The notes below the pieces were generated by a model. That model saw only the letters and a program-made list of their open reading frames with translations. It searched no databases and was not told the origin of the DNA. Position numbers and translations under genes: made by a program. This document shows positions 55,719 to 63,198 of a stretch of 64,000 bases of DNA, piece by piece. Position 1 is the first letter of the stretch. Every line of letters starts with the position of its first letter. Origin of the DNA: Hymenobacter sp. 15J16-1T3B (GTDB lineage: Bacteria; Bacteroidota; Bacteroidia; Cytophagales; Hymenobacteraceae); assembly GCF_020711235.1 (NCBI RefSeq), contig NZ_JAJFAV010000007.1:248001-312000 (forward strand). The letters are read 5' to 3'.

Positions 55719-58148
55719 TTACTCGCTGGCGCGGTTCAGCTCCTCCAAGCTAGTGTTACGGGGTTTGGCGTTGAACGTAGCGCCCCGGCGGAAGGAGTAG
55801 CGCACTTGCAGGCCTACGCTCTGCGTGCCGCGGTACACGTCGAAGGCGGTGCGGTTGGCTTCGGCCTGGAAGGCGCCGCGCAGGTGGCGCGAGCGGAACA
55901 TATCTGCTACGTTCAGGCTCACGTCCAGCTTATCGTCGAGAAAGCTGCGCTTCAGCCCGGCGTCCACCCACCACAGCCGCTGCACCTGGTAGATGCCGTA
56001 GGCCTGAGGGCCGAGGTACACGCCGCTGACTTCCAGCCTGAGCCCGGCCGGCAGCTCCACGCGGTGGGTGCTCTGCAGAAAGTAGTGCAGGCGGGTGTTG
56101 CGCACGGACTGGCCCTGCAGCTCGGTGCGGAAGTTTTGGTAGGACACGCTGAGCACGTTGCTGACCTGCCAGCGGGCCGCCAGGCGCAGGGGCGCTACCA
56201 GGGTGCCGCTCAGTTGGTCGAAGCGGCGCACGTTGCGCTGCTGCAACACCGTCAGGGTGTCCACGAGGCGCTGGGTGGGCACTTCGGCCATGTAGTCGGC
56301 CGTGCGGGCGTAGCCCAGCGTCAGGTTATAGGTGGATTTCAGCGTCTGGCTCAGCTGCCAGGCGTTCGTGTACTGGGGCCGCAGTTGCGGGTTGCCCTGC
56401 GCCACGGTGTACGGGTCGACGAAAAACACGAAGGGGTTCAGGTGCTCGTACTGCGGGCGCGTAATGCGGCGGCTGTACTGGTAGCCGATTTGGTAATCTT
56501 TGCTGACCCGCTGCTGCACGAACACGCTGGGAAACAGGTTCAGGTAGCGCCGGCTGGTGATTTGGTGCAGCGTCGGCGACGTGCCCCGGCTGCGGGTCTG
56601 CTCGGCGCGCAGGCCGGCCTGCAGCTGCCACCGCTCGCCCAGGCTGGTGGCCAAGTTGGCGTAGCCGGCGTAAATGGCTTCTTGGTACAAAAAGCGGTTG
56701 CTGCGCGTCACATCCAGCCGGGCCGCTTCCAGTCCAGTTTCCTGGTAGAAAGCCAGGTCGTTGTCGGAGCGTACTTGGCTGTGCTTGGCGCCCAGCTCTA
56801 GCTTCGTCTTGGCCCCCAGAGGGCGCGTGTAGTCGGTTTTGACGGCGAAGATGCCGTAGCGCACGGGGTTGTGGCTGCTGAAACGCTGCACCGGCTCCGC
56901 TGCTCCCGCCGGGAGGTCTACGTACCGGTTTTGGTAGTCGCTGTGGGTTAGGTCGCGCAGGGTGGCGTAGTCGACCTCGGCCGCCAGGGTGGTGCCCAGC
57001 GTATCGAGCTGGCCCAGGTAGTGCAGGTCAACGGTGCCGCTGCGCAGGCGGTTGGCTTGGCGGTTGCGGGCCAGCACGCGCTGCGGGCCGGCCGTGATGC
57101 CGGTGCCCAGCCGGGTTTCCGAGGCGAAGTCAGTGGCTTCGTCGGCCAGCACCAGGTGCGCGGTAGCACCGACGCTGTGCCGCGCCGTGAAGTCGTAGTC
57201 GGTACCTAGGCGCAGGGTCGGGGCTGTCCGGAAGCCCGTCTGCTCACCCTGCTGCTCCAAGGCCAGGTCGGCGCTAGCCGAGCCGAAGGTGCGCTGCATG
57301 CGAGTAGACTGCCGGGTCGGCCGCCGGGCCAGGTCCAGGCTGCCGAACGAGCTCCACGGCCCCTGCTTGAGGTTCACGGTGCTGCCGGCACTGTACCCGG
57401 CCGCGCCGTTGTAGTGGGTCCCGGCGTAGGTGCTGCCGCTGAGCCCCAGCGCGGCGTTTTTCTTCAGGGTGAGGTTGATGACGCCCGCCGCCCCTTCCGC
57501 GTCGAAGCGGGCCGAGGGGTTGCTCATCAATTCCAGCGTGCGCAGCTGGGCGGCGGGCAGGTTCTGCAGCAAGGTTTGCAGCTCCCGGCGCGAGAGGTAC
57601 ACCCGCTTGCCGTCGAGCAGGATTTGCACGCCGCTTTTGCCGTTGAGCTGGATGTTGCCGTCCTGGTCCACGAACACCCCGGGCGCCTTGCTTAGCACGT
57701 CGAAGGCCGTGTTGCCGGCCGTTAGCGCCGAGCCGTCCACGTTCACCACGAGCCGATCAGGGTGCTGCTCCAGCAACGGTTTCTGGGCCCGGACGGTGAC
57801 GCCCTGCAACAGCTGCGGGCTGGTCTGGAGCGTGATATTGCCCAGCGTCCGAACCACTTGGGCTTGGTCGGCCGTCAGCACCGGGGATGTCCAGGCGCGG
57901 TAGCCTAAGGCGTTGATCTTGATCCGGTACGTGCCCGGAGCCGGGACCGGCAGGCGAAACACCCCGTTCATATCGGTGGCCATGCCCGTCACGAAAGCGG
58001 AGTCGGTGGCTTGTTCCACCGATACGTTGGCAAACGGCAAGGCCGCGTGCTGCGGGTCGAGCACCGTGCCCGTCAGCGTAATAGGTTGTTGGGCCAGGGC
58101 GGTGCGGCAGCAGAGCAGCAGCGGCAACAGGCAAAAACGCAGATTCAT
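55719..58148 (-). CDS. TonB-dependent-receptor-like outer-membrane protein (OMP_b-brl_3 type)
   Basis: An 809-residue outer-membrane protein. Signal peptide (MNLRFCLLPLLLCCRTALAQQ), then a carboxypeptidase-regulatory-like domain (TLTGTVLDPQHAALPFANVSVEQATDSAFVTG). A plug region (AFDVLSKAPGVFVDQDGNIQLNGKSGVQILLDGKRVYLS...GAAGVINLTLKKN) follows, and a large barrel ends in SVGLQVRYSFRRG. This is the group of TonB-like receptors lacking a typical TonB box. It may import a peptide or carbohydrate, but the substrate is unknown. It lies between two sensor pairs facing opposite directions. Confidence 0.9.
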   Translation of the reverse strand: MNLRFCLLPLLLCCRTALAQQPITLTGTVLDPQHAALPFANVSVEQATDSAFVTGMATDMNGVFRLPVPAPGTYRIKINALGYRAWTSPVLTADQAQVVRTLGNITLQTSPQLLQGVTVRAQKPLLEQHPDRLVVNVDGSALTAGNTAFDVLSKAPGVFVDQDGNIQLNGKSGVQILLDGKRVYLSRRELQTLLQNLPAAQLRTLELMSNPSARFDAEGAAGVINLTLKKNAALGLSGSTYAGTHYNGAAGYSAGSTVNLKQGPWSSFGSLDLARRPTRQSTRMQRTFGSASADLALEQQGEQTGFRTAPTLRLGTDYDFTARHSVGATAHLVLADEATDFASETRLGTGITAGPQRVLARNRQANRLRSGTVDLHYLGQLDTLGTTLAAEVDYATLRDLTHSDYQNRYVDLPAGAAEPVQRFSSHNPVRYGIFAVKTDYTRPLGAKTKLELGAKHSQVRSDNDLAFYQETGLEAARLDVTRSNRFLYQEAIYAGYANLATSLGERWQLQAGLRAEQTRSRGTSPTLHQITSRRYLNLFPSVFVQQRVSKDYQIGYQYSRRITRPQYEHLNPFVFFVDPYTVAQGNPQLRPQYTNAWQLSQTLKSTYNLTLGYARTADYMAEVPTQRLVDTLTVLQQRNVRRFDQLSGTLVAPLRLAARWQVSNVLSVSYQNFRTELQGQSVRNTRLHYFLQSTHRVELPAGLRLEVSGVYLGPQAYGIYQVQRLWWVDAGLKRSFLDDKLDVSLNVADMFRSRHLRGAFQAEANRTAFDVYRGTQSVGLQVRYSFRRGATFNAKPRNTSLEELNRASE

Positions 58149-58703
58149 GATTCAGGAGCTTGAGCGATGGTCCGGCCCCGGCCTACTTGGCCGGTGTGGA
58201 ACAAAAGTCCTGAGCGGCCTTGGCGGCCGAAATCGGATTCCTATGAAGCGGGACGTGGCACCCGTGAAATGGGATATAGTCGCAGTGAGTTGCCTAGCTG
58301 CGCAAGCCCGTCGACAGGGGACGAGCGGGCAGCCGCCCGGGGCAGGTACCAGCAGTTGCAGCAGCACTTTACCGCTCCCAACCTAGCCACACCGCGGCGC
58401 CTGCTGCCCCGGGCTGCCGAAACCTCGCCGACCAAAGAGGGCCACCAAGCTGCGCCGCGTGGAAGCAGCCGACGCGGCGCATTTCTTTCCCGAAGGCGAA
58501 ATCACCTTTCCGGTCTAGCTGGAGCTCCAGGATATGGTTGCAGGTAGAGACACGGGCGCAGCCGATTTCCATGGCAGTTGTCCAAACAACGGTGTTCAGC
58601 GCTACAAACGCCGTGCTCATCACCTTTTTCTGGGGCTATAACTGATGAAGGAATACCTTCATGTCAGGTAGTCTAGCACCCATACCAGCTAGGCTACACG
58701 ATC
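58149..58703. other. Intergenic stretch with a regulator-gene remnant
   Basis: This 555-bp gap between the divergent receptor and the second kinase holds no intact gene. It contains the LytTR regulator remnant at 58347-58518. A short stretch at 58605-58625 (CGCCGTGCTCATC) recurs at 60896-60908 on the other side of the second pair. It must also contain the promoters of both flanking genes. Confidence 0.5.
58347..58518 (+). pseudogene. Remnant of a LytTR response-regulator gene
   Basis: The DNA reads as YQQLQQHFTAPNLATPRRLL and, after a frameshift, as KLRRVEAADAAHFFPEGEITF, ending in a stop. These match YQQLQQHFAAPDLGTLRRLL and KLRSVEVADVAYFFSEDKVTF of the intact regulator at 59822-60577 almost residue for residue. 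Both ends are lost. This is a decayed copy of that regulator, centred on the linker and start of the LytTR domain. Confidence 0.8.
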
Positions 58704-59825
58704 ATGAGGCGGATTAACTCAAGTCCCATCCGGCAACTTACCAATCAGCAGTGCTGGCGGGTGGCCCTGAGCCTGCTGGTGATTTATTACCCTATCCTGC
58801 TCTACCTGGGCTTTCCCAATTGGGACCATACCCTGCCGGGCTTTGTGCGGGTGCTGCCCTTTACGGCTGAGTCCTGCGCCATCATGCTGCCACTGTTCTA
58901 CCTGTGGCTGCGCGTGGCCGAGCGCGTGCAACACTATTTGTTCCGCCGGTTTGGGGAGGATTCGGTGCTGGAAATGGCCTGGCCGGCGCAGCTCATCACC
59001 TTTCTGGTCTCGGTGGTGCTGGCCGTGCTGCTGGCCGTGATTCACCTGCAGCTGCTCCGCAGCGTCAACAACGGCCTGATGGCGCTGGGCTTTCCCAGTC
59101 AGATGTACCCGGATGGCAACCCGGAAGCGCGCAACGTGCTGCGCCGGGCCATCAACGGCTTCTTCGTTATGCTGATGCTGGCCGTTTTCTACTTGCTGGC
59201 CAACCGCCGCGCCTCCGGGCAGGTGCAGGAGTACCACCAGCAAACCGAGCAACTGAAAAACGAGCAGGTGCAAGCCCAACTGGCAGCCTTGAAAAGCCAG
59301 GTCAATCCGCACTTCCTCTTCAATAGCCTCAACATCCTGACCTCCTTGGTCGACACCGACCCGAAGCTCTCCATTCGCTTCATCGGGCAGCTGGCCCGGG
59401 TGTACCGCTACACCCTGGAGCAGCAGGAGCAGCAACTGGTGCCGCTGCAAACCGAGCTGGACTTCATTCAGTCGTATATCTTCCTGCTGCACATTCGCTT
59501 TCGCGACAAGCTACAGGTGCTGGTGCAGGTGCCCGAAGCTGTGGCCGCGCAGCGCCGGATTGCGCCGCTTACCTTGCAGTTGCTGCTGGAAAACGTGGTG
59601 AAGCACAACCAGATGTCGGCCGAGCTGCCGCTGCGGGTGCTGCTGGTGGCCACCGACGACGAGCTGCTGGTGCGCAACAACGTGCAGGCCCGCCCCAGCC
59701 CGGCGGCCGCGTCGACCCACGTGGGGCTGTCCAACATCCGCAACCGCTACCACTACCTCACCGACCGCCCCGTGGTGGTGGAAGAAACCAGCCAGGATTT
59801 CACCGTGCGCATCCCCCTGCTATGA
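58704..59825 (+). CDS. LytS-like sensor histidine kinase (second pair)
   Basis: A 373-residue membrane kinase with four membrane helices (about 18-36, 52-72, 96-118, 153-167). The motif ALKSQVNPHFLFNSLNILTSL has phospho-acceptor His203; LTLQLLLENVVKHN and HVGLSNIRNRYHYLTDRPVVV are in the ATPase domain. It overlaps the regulator at 59822 by ATGA and is of the same class as the pair at 53874-55651. Confidence 0.9.
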   Translation: MRRINSSPIRQLTNQQCWRVALSLLVIYYPILLYLGFPNWDHTLPGFVRVLPFTAESCAIMLPLFYLWLRVAERVQHYLFRRFGEDSVLEMAWPAQLITFLVSVVLAVLLAVIHLQLLRSVNNGLMALGFPSQMYPDGNPEARNVLRRAINGFFVMLMLAVFYLLANRRASGQVQEYHQQTEQLKNEQVQAQLAALKSQVNPHFLFNSLNILTSLVDTDPKLSIRFIGQLARVYRYTLEQQEQQLVPLQTELDFIQSYIFLLHIRFRDKLQVLVQVPEAVAAQRRIAPLTLQLLLENVVKHNQMSAELPLRVLLVATDDELLVRNNVQARPSPAAASTHVGLSNIRNRYHYLTDRPVVVEETSQDFTVRIPLL

Positions 59826-60577
59826 ACGTTCTCATCGTCGAAGACGAGGCCTTGTCGGCCGAACGCCTCGCCGCCCAGCTGCGCGCCTACGACCCGCGCA
59901 TCACCGTGCTGGCCCAGTTGCCGTCGGTAGCCAAAGCCGTGGCCTGGCTGCAGGCCCACCCGGCCCCTGATTTGCTTTTTCTCGACATTCACCTCGAAGA
60001 TGATCTGAGCTTTCGCATCCTGGAGCAAGTGCCGCTGCGCGCGCCGGTGGTCTTCACCACCGCTTACGACCAGTACCTGCTCGATGCCTTTCGGGTCAAC
60101 GGCATTGCGTACCTGCTCAAGCCCATCGACGACGAGGAGTTGGCCGCGGCCCTGAGCAAGTACCAGCAGCTACAGCAGCACTTCGCCGCCCCCGACCTGG
60201 GCACGTTGCGGCGCCTGCTGACGCCGGCCGCTCCGGCCTACAAGGAGCGGTTTATGATCAGCGCCGGGGCCAAACTGCGCAGCGTGGAAGTGGCCGACGT
60301 GGCGTACTTCTTCTCCGAAGACAAAGTCACTTTTCTTGTCACCCACAAAGGCCAGCTGCTACCCGTCGACTTCACCCTGGACAAGCTCGGGGAAATGCTG
60401 AACCCGCACGATTTCTTTCGCGTCAACCGCCAGTACCTGGTGCGCATGCAGGCCCTGGACAACGTGCACGTGTACTCCGCCGGCAAGTACCGGCTGGAAC
60501 TGCGCCCGCCGGCCCGCCACGAGGTATTCGTCAGCCAAGTGCGCCTCTCCGAATTCAAGCAGTGGATGGGTAAATAA
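59822..60577 (+). CDS. LytTR-type response regulator (second pair)
   Basis: A 251-residue regulator with Asp55 in LLFLDIHLEDD and Lys in YLLKPIDDEEL, then the LytTR DNA-binding domain (KLRSVEVADVAYFFSEDKVTFLVTHKGQLLPVDFTLDKLGEMLNPHDFFRVNRQYLVRMQALDNVHVYSAGKYRLELRPPARHEVFVSQVRLSEFKQWMG). It is translationally coupled to the kinase at 58704. It is the likely source of the remnant at 58347. Confidence 0.92.
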   Translation: MNVLIVEDEALSAERLAAQLRAYDPRITVLAQLPSVAKAVAWLQAHPAPDLLFLDIHLEDDLSFRILEQVPLRAPVVFTTAYDQYLLDAFRVNGIAYLLKPIDDEELAAALSKYQQLQQHFAAPDLGTLRRLLTPAAPAYKERFMISAGAKLRSVEVADVAYFFSEDKVTFLVTHKGQLLPVDFTLDKLGEMLNPHDFFRVNRQYLVRMQALDNVHVYSAGKYRLELRPPARHEVFVSQVRLSEFKQWMGK

Positions 60578-61060
60578 GCCTCATCAGGCTGCTCAACGCC
60601 CCTACCCCACTCTTTCCAAGCCCCCGACGTGCTCTGCTGCAGCGTGCGTCGGGGGCTTATTGCTGCTCATCTGATTCAAGGCAAGGGCCGGCTAGTACGG
60701 CACGAATACCGCGTGCCTACCCTGCGTACCCGCAGACAAGGGAGGCTGCCAAGCGCGAGGCAGGTGGTGCTTTTCTGCGCCCTGGCGTCATGCTTCCCCT
60801 GAAGCTGCCGCGCTCCGCGGAAAGCAGGTGACACCGGGCGGCGCATCACCTCAGTAGTTCATCAGCCAAGTCCCAGGATTCATCCGTCAAAGGCCGTGCT
60901 CATCCGCTTTCTTTTTCGGCCCCCGAGGCGCTTGCGGACCTTTGAATCAGTTCTGCACCGCCGCTCTGAATTCATCGACCTTAAGCACTAGTACCCCACG
61001 GTACCCGGGGCGGCGACGCAGACCTGTCATTCAACCCATTCACTTTTTCCGTTTGGCTCC
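60578..61060. other. Intergenic stretch without supported gene
   Basis: This 483-bp gap after the second regulator gene holds a clear terminator at 60618-60658 and no supported coding sequence. It includes a short stretch (GCCGTGCTCATCC near 60896) that resembles one at 58605 in the other gap. It must hold the promoter of the Ohr gene. Confidence 0.5.
60618..60658 (+). terminator. Terminator after the second regulator gene
   Basis: Stem AAGCCCCCGACG / CGTCGGGGGCTT with a 17-base loop. The right arm is followed by ATTG, so the T-tail is weak. Confidence 0.7.
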
Positions 61061-61498
61061 ATGTCACAATCTGTGTTGACCTCGCCCACGTTCAAAAAAG
61101 CCGTGTACACGGCCAAAACCCACACCGTAGGTGGCCGCACCGGCACGGCCCGCAGCTCCGACGGCCGCCTCGATGTGCAGCTCTCCACGCCCGGCACTAC
61201 CGGCCAAGGCACCAACCCTGAGCAGCTGTTTGCCGCCGGCTGGTCGGCCTGCTTCGAGGGAGCCCTCGGCAAAGCCGCGGCCAACCGCGACGTAAAGCTG
61301 CCCGGCGTTCCGAGCATCGATGCTGAAATCGACCTGTGCCTGGAAGACGGCGCCTACTCCCTGCAAGCCCGCCTGAACGTGAGCCTGCCGGGCCTGGATT
61401 CGGAGCTGGCACGGACCCTAATCGAGGACGCGCACCAGATCTGCCCGTACTCCAAAGCCATCCGCGGCAACGTGCCCGTCGCCCTCAACCTGGTCTAA
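61061..61498 (+). CDS. ohr: Organic hydroperoxide resistance protein (Ohr/OsmC family)
   Basis: A 145-residue peroxidase that reduces organic hydroperoxides using thiols. It matches Ohr: FKKAVYTAKTHTVGGRTGTARSSDGRLDVQLSTPG at the N-terminus, the active-site Cys64 in LFAAGWSACFEGAL, and Cys128 in DAHQICPYSKAIRGN; both catalytic cysteines are present. An extra Cys93 is not part of the active site. A DUF1223 gene, a TetR regulator and a multidrug exporter follow, suggesting a stress-response region. Confidence 0.95.
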   Translation: MSQSVLTSPTFKKAVYTAKTHTVGGRTGTARSSDGRLDVQLSTPGTTGQGTNPEQLFAAGWSACFEGALGKAAANRDVKLPGVPSIDAEIDLCLEDGAYSLQARLNVSLPGLDSELARTLIEDAHQICPYSKAIRGNVPVALNLV

Positions 61499-61505
61499 CC
61501 CCGCG

Positions 61506-61553
61506 GCCTCAACCCGCCCGGTCGGCCGTTGGTCCGACCGGACGGGTTGAGGC
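61506..61553 (+). terminator. Hairpin after the Ohr gene
   Basis: A 19-of-20 bp stem (outer arm GCCTCAACCCG / CGGGTTGAGGC, inner arm CCGGTCGG / CCGACCGG, one C-A mismatch) with an 8-base loop. It starts 7 bases after the Ohr stop codon; no T-tract follows. Confidence 0.65.
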
Positions 61554-61585
61554 GCCGCTGGTCCCGGACCGTCGCTCCTTTACTG

Positions 61586-62416
61586 ATGTCCGTCATGAAT
61601 AATCTGTTTCTGGCCCTGCCGGTGATTCCCGCCGCCTCGGCCGCCCTGTTGTGCACCCAAGTCGCCTACGCGCCACCGGTTTCGCGTCCGGCAGCCACGT
61701 GGGCGGTACCCACGGCCGGTACCCCGCGCGTCCCCGTGGTCGTGGAGCTGTTTACTTCCGAAGGTTGCTCGTCCTGTCCGGCCGCCGATGAAGCTCTGCG
61801 CGAGTTGGGCGCAGCCCAGGCCGTAGCGGGCGTCGAAATCATTGCCCTCGGGCAGCACGTCGACTACTGGAACCGCCTGGGCTGGCGCGACCCGTTTTCC
61901 TCGCCGCAATTCACGGCCCGGCAGCGCTGGTACGCCGAGCATTTTGCCGAAGGCAACTATACGCCGCAGGCCGTAGTGAACGGCCGCTACCAATTGGTGG
62001 GCAGCCAGCGCCGTTCGCTGTTAAGCGCTATTACCCAAGCCGCCCAAGCCCCGCGCGCCACGGTAACGCTGGCTCGGGCCGCTGGCAGCGCCTTACGCGT
62101 GCAGGTAAGCCACTTACCCTCCGGCACCACCAGCACCCGCGTCGCGCTGGCCCTCACCGAAGCGGGCCTATCGAGCCACGTGGGCCGGGGCGAAAACGCC
62201 GGGCGCTTGTTGCAGCATGCTCCGCTGGTGCGCACTTGGCGTACCCTGGGCATGGTGGGCGCAGACGGTACGTTTGCCACTACCGCGCCGCTGGACCTAG
62301 AAGAAAACTGGCAAGTCAATAACCTGCGGGTCGTCGTGCTGGTGCAGGAAATAGATTCCCGTCGCGTTGTCGGCGCGGCCAGCCTGGCGCTGGCATCCGG
62401 TCAAGCCACTCGCTAA
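61586..62416 (+). CDS. DUF1223 family exported protein
   Basis: A 276-residue protein with a signal peptide-like start (MSVMNNLFLALPVIPAASAALL) and the DUF1223 signature: VVVELFTSEGCSSCPAADEALREL with Cys61 and Cys64 in a thioredoxin-like fold, then GQHVDYWNRLGWRDPFSSPQFTARQRWYA and YTPQAVVNGRYQLVG. The family is probably a thiol-active secreted protein, function unproven. Start chosen at 61586; a nearby ATG at 61595 is possible. It may be in the stress region with Ohr. Confidence 0.88.
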   Translation: MSVMNNLFLALPVIPAASAALLCTQVAYAPPVSRPAATWAVPTAGTPRVPVVVELFTSEGCSSCPAADEALRELGAAQAVAGVEIIALGQHVDYWNRLGWRDPFSSPQFTARQRWYAEHFAEGNYTPQAVVNGRYQLVGSQRRSLLSAITQAAQAPRATVTLARAAGSALRVQVSHLPSGTTSTRVALALTEAGLSSHVGRGENAGRLLQHAPLVRTWRTLGMVGADGTFATTAPLDLEENWQVNNLRVVVLVQEIDSRRVVGAASLALASGQATR

Positions 62417-62496
62417 GGAACCTGCGGACGTCAAAAATCCCTGGCACGGCTGCTGCCATTGCCCAGGTTAAAGCCTACAATCTGCAGCGCGTTTAA

Positions 62497-62516
62497 ACAT
62501 ATGGACTACCATATGT
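62497..62516. promoter_or_regulatory. Inverted repeat upstream of the TetR gene
   Basis: ACATATGG-ACTA-CCATATGT, an 8+4+8 perfect inverted repeat, lies about 23 bases (centre to centre) from the TATACC palindrome that follows. It may be a second operator or part of the promoter. Confidence 0.5.
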
Positions 62517-62521
62517 GTATT

Positions 62522-62537
62522 TATACCAATCGGTATA
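62522..62537. promoter_or_regulatory. Candidate TetR operator upstream of its own gene
   Basis: TATACC-AATC-GGTATA, a perfect 6+4+6 inverted repeat, lies 16 bases before the GTG start of the TetR gene. Its near-copy at 63168-63183 is upstream of the exporter gene, which points to autoregulation and exporter control. The layout ACC-N4-GGT resembles the NemR box of E. coli. Confidence 0.7.
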
Positions 62538-62553
62538 TTTCAAACTCAGAACC

Positions 62554-63150
62554 GTGACCAAAGCCGAGCGCACCCGCCAGTTCATCATCGAGCAAACGGC
62601 CCCCATTTTCAACAAACAAGGCTATGCTGGCACCACGCTCAGCGACTTGACCACCTCCACCGGGCTAACCAAAGGTGCCATTTACGGCAATTTTGAAAAC
62701 AAGGAGGAAGTAGCCCTGGCGGCCTTTGATTACAACTTGCAGCTTGTCCAGCAAGGCCTGCAGCCCGGGCTCGATAGCTCGGTGTCTGTGCTCGAGCGGC
62801 TGCGGGCCCTGCCCCGTTTCTACCGCCAGACCTATCCGAAGCTGCAGTGTATGGGTGGCTGCCCCGTACTCAATGCCGCGGTAGAAGTGGACGACGCCCC
62901 ACCGGCCGCTTTGCAGCAGAGGGTACAGCAGAGCGTGCGCCGTTGGCAAGAATCCATTGTCGGCTTGATTCAGGAAGGTCAGCAGATTGGCGAAATCCCC
63001 GCTGCAGTAGACGCGCCGCGCTACGCCACCCTATTCATTGCTCTGGTCGAGGGCAGCATGACGGTGGCCCGCGCCACGGCCAACCCGACAACCTTGCTCA
63101 ACAGCCTGGCCCACATTGAGCATTTAATCGACACAGACCTGACGGTCTGA
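62554..63150 (+). CDS. TetR/AcrR-family transcriptional repressor
   Basis: A 198-residue repressor. KAERTRQFIIEQTAPIFNKQGYAGTTLSDLTTSTGLTKGAIYGNFENKEEVALAAF is the helix-turn-helix, and the C-terminal ligand domain follows. Two cysteines at about 99 and 103 (LQCMGGCPV) sit near the position of the redox Cys106 of E. coli NemR, so a reactive-electrophile or quinone signal is plausible. A GTG at 62554 is taken as the start because the upstream ATG would place the operator inside the coding sequence. It probably represses itself and the exporter. Confidence 0.88.
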   Translation: MTKAERTRQFIIEQTAPIFNKQGYAGTTLSDLTTSTGLTKGAIYGNFENKEEVALAAFDYNLQLVQQGLQPGLDSSVSVLERLRALPRFYRQTYPKLQCMGGCPVLNAAVEVDDAPPAALQQRVQQSVRRWQESIVGLIQEGQQIGEIPAAVDAPRYATLFIALVEGSMTVARATANPTTLLNSLAHIEHLIDTDLTV

Positions 63151-63158
63151 CTTTTTTT
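63134..63158 (+). terminator. Terminator overlapping the end of the TetR gene
   Basis: Stem CAGACC / GGTCTG with loop TGAC, then C and a T7 tract. The stem overlaps the last codons and stop of the TetR gene. Its AGACC-N4-GGTCT sequence also has the form of the operator motif, so a dual role is possible. Confidence 0.6.
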
Positions 63159-63167
63159 GCTCAAAAA

Positions 63168-63183
63168 TATACCGAACAGTATA
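63168..63183. promoter_or_regulatory. Candidate TetR operator upstream of the exporter gene
   Basis: TATACC-GAAC-AGTATA, matching the operator at 62522 in 11 of 12 arm positions and spacing, lies 15 bases before the exporter ATG at 63199 and would overlap its promoter. Supports direct repression of the exporter. Confidence 0.65.
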
Positions 63184-63198
63184 ATAACAATCCGCATC

